64,000 nucleotides of DNA. Source: Streptomyces fildesensis. GTDB lineage: Bacteria > Actinomycetota > Actinomycetes > Streptomycetales > Streptomycetaceae. The stretch covers positions 51,254 to 115,253 of the forward strand of contig NZ_JAAIKO010000024.1 of the NCBI RefSeq assembly GCF_016107395.1, given 5' to 3'. Below are positions 62,566 through 64,000 of this stretch, piece by piece. Both the position numbers and the translations under genes were made by a program. The number at the start of each line of letters is the position of its first letter. Position 1 is the first letter of the stretch. The notes beneath the pieces were generated by a model that saw only the letters and a list, made by a program, of their open reading frames with translations, had not been told where the DNA came from and did no database searches.

Positions 62566-64000
62566 TCAGAGCAGGCCGTCCCACATCTGCTCGATCAGTA
62601 CGGCCCACCAGTTGTCCGGCGAGGCGATCGCGGCCGGGTCCTGCGCCGCGAGCTGCGCCTGGAAGTCGACCGTCCAGCGGCCGGCCTGGTCGGGCGTGAG
62701 CCCGATCCGCAGCCGCCACATCCGCCCGAGCAGGGCGAGGCAGCGGGCGAACTCCGGCAGGCTGGAGTTCACGAACTGCGGCGGCACCGGCTGCCCGCCG
62801 GGGCCCGCTTCGAGCGGCACCGCGACGATGTGCGCGGTGCCGTACTGCACACACAGCTGGCGCCCGAAGTCATTGCCCATGACCAGGTACGAGCCCGCGT
62901 CCGAGGCCGGCTGCACCCCGCGCTCCTGCGCCAGTTCGGCGAGCGTCGGCACCGGGCGGCCCGGCTGGGCCTGCGCCCAGAAGAACGGCCCGAAGTCCAC
63001 CGGCAGCCCGGCCCACATCAGGGTCTGCGCGACGATGTCCGGCACCCCCTGGCGGGAGACCGCACGCTGGTCGAACCGGAACAGGCCCTGCGGCCCGAAC
63101 GCCTGCGCCAGCTCGTGGCCGATCCCCTCGAGCGGGATCGGCGGTACCCGCTGGACCTGGTTCGGGTCCGGCATCGGCACCCGCTGCGGCTGCGGCCGCG
63201 CCGGCGCCGACGCGACCTGGTGCAACTCGCCCTGGTGCGTCAGCAGATGCTGGACACCCTGCTGGCGCGAGGCGTGCTCGCGGCCGTACGGGGCCGTGTG
63301 GCTGATCCGCACCTGGGGCCAGGTCTCGCGGATCATCCGGGCGCAGTAGCCGCCCGGCAGATCGCACGCCTCCAGCTCCGTGTGCAGCTCCAGCACCTGC
63401 TGCGGCGGCACGTTGAGCGCGCGCAGCTCGTGCAGGATCTGCCACTCGGGGTGCGGAGTGCCCGGCGCCGAGCGGCGGATCAGCTGCTGCTGCGAACCGT
63501 CGTGCGCGCGGTAGCTCAGGACGGCCATGTAGCCGGGGCCGACCGTCGGCACACCGGCCGGCGGCTGCGGGTATCCGTAACCGCCGGGGGGCGGCGGGGC
63601 CGCGGCTCCGGACGGCGGTGGTGGCGGCATGCCGGGACCGCCTGGACCACCAGGGCCACCGGGGTTCGGGCCGGCCAGCATCGTCGCTGCGTACGGGGCA
63701 CCGGCACCGGGGCCGCCGGGGCCCGGCGGGGTCGGCGGAGCGCCGCGGCCACCGCCGGGGACACCGGGCGGGGGCGGCGGACCACCCGGGCCCGAACCAC
63801 CGATCACACCGGGAGGAGGCGGCGGACCACCAGGACCACCGGGAGCACCCGGACCACCGACACCGGGACCCGCGAGCATCGTCGCCGCGTAGTTCACACC
63901 GCCGGAGGAGCCCTGGGCGGGCGGAGCGCCACGGCCACCACCGATGACACCGGGCGGGGGCGGCGGACCACCCGGGCCCGAACCACCGATCACACCGGGA
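62566..64000 (-). CDS. Pro/Gly-repeat protein with deaminase-like and SUKH-4-like domains (5' part outside window)
   Basis: At least 477 residues; the frame runs open past base 64000, so the N-terminus is missing. The visible start is a Pro/Gly repeat with two copies of YAATMLAGP and several PPPPPG blocks. A globular domain (YMAVLSYRAHDGSQQQLIRR...) contains LELHTELEACDLPGGYCARMI, which resembles the H-x-E and Cys-x-Cys zinc motif of nucleic-acid deaminases of toxin systems. The last 190 residues match a SUKH-4 immunity-protein pattern (GNDFGRQLCVQYGT and PPQFVNSSLPEFARCLALL). Having both domains in one chain is unusual. Function is unknown. Confidence 0.7.
   Translation of the reverse strand, partial: PGVIGGSGPGGPPPPPGVIGGGRGAPPAQGSSGGVNYAATMLAGPGVGGPGAPGGPGGPPPPPGVIGGSGPGGPPPPPGVPGGGRGAPPTPPGPGGPGAGAPYAATMLAGPNPGGPGGPGGPGMPPPPPSGAAAPPPPGGYGYPQPPAGVPTVGPGYMAVLSYRAHDGSQQQLIRRSAPGTPHPEWQILHELRALNVPPQQVLELHTELEACDLPGGYCARMIRETWPQVRISHTAPYGREHASRQQGVQHLLTHQGELHQVASAPARPQPQRVPMPDPNQVQRVPPIPLEGIGHELAQAFGPQGLFRFDQRAVSRQGVPDIVAQTLMWAGLPVDFGPFFWAQAQPGRPVPTLAELAQERGVQPASDAGSYLVMGNDFGRQLCVQYGTAHIVAVPLEAGPGGQPVPPQFVNSSLPEFARCLALLGRMWRLRIGLTPDQAGRWTVDFQAQLAAQDPAAIASPDNWWAVLIEQMWDGLL
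63672..64000 (-). repeat. In-frame DNA repeat encoding the Pro/Gly region
   Basis: A 40-base stretch at 63775-63814 recurs at 63961-64000 with an offset of 186 bases (62 codons). The segment encoding AATMLAGP recurs with an offset of 198. The repeats keep the reading frame. Confidence 0.75.

Noticed and set aside
63600..64000. CRISPR-like repeats
   Set aside because: The repeats are in frame, irregularly spaced and encode a Pro/Gly region; there are no unique spacers.

Overview
The window is chromosomal DNA from a Streptomyces-type actinomycete. The base composition is very GC-rich, GTG starts are common, and several neighbouring genes are coupled by GTGA overlaps. The gene order matches the conserved core of Streptomyces coelicolor around sigI, the hut genes, bldA, ndh, ppx, divIC, eno, rpfA and mfd, as I remember it from that species. 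I see no phage, transposon, CRISPR array or large biosynthetic cluster. It reads as ordinary core chromosome with one cell-surface locus of special interest near the left end.

Left part (1-8060). The stub of a response regulator is followed by a POT-family peptide transporter. Next comes a minus-strand set of four exported-protein genes plus an adjacent LPQTG protein. It encodes a WxL-like protein, a DUF916-like wall-binding protein, a neocarzinostatin-like Ig-domain membrane protein and a LAQTG sortase substrate. These proteins share homologous domains, and three of the promoter regions carry the same 15-bp palindrome. This resembles the cell-surface-complex clusters of Firmicutes and is the best candidate in the window for an undescribed system.

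Sections 8100-21400. An anti-sigma kinase, a STAS antagonist and a SigB-type sigma factor (probably sigI) form a partner-switching module. The histidine-utilisation operon hutU - M20 amidohydrolase - hutF - hutI follows. After it come a divergent LysA-like PLP enzyme, a membrane protein, an RpiR regulator with its own palindrome, an acyl-CoA synthetase and a small membrane protein.

Sections 21800-34300. These hold cystathionine beta-synthase, an SGNH hydrolase, a thiolase, small hypotheticals, a DUF4287 protein and a BI-1/YccA protein. They also hold bldA, the tRNA-Leu(UAA) that controls development, a MacB-type ABC transporter and a cyclopropane-fatty-acid-synthase-like methyltransferase.

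Sections 34400-49100. Type II NADH dehydrogenase lies far downstream of a near-perfect Rex operator. Then come ppx/gppA, a DUF501 gene, divIC, eno, and rpfA with a c-di-AMP (ydaO) riboswitch. A second rpf gene, a P450, endonuclease V, MazG, a SurA-like lipoprotein, a secreted HNH nuclease, and a Ser/Thr kinase coupled to a membrane protein complete this stretch.

Sections 49400-64000. A DUF2079 membrane protein lies next to a GtrA flippase and a GtrB-like glycosyltransferase, suggesting surface glycosylation. Mfd, a second MacB-type ABC pair homologous to the first, an EmrB/QacA exporter and a DivIVA-like coiled-coil protein follow. The window ends inside a large Pro/Gly-repeat protein that carries deaminase-like and SUKH-like domains.
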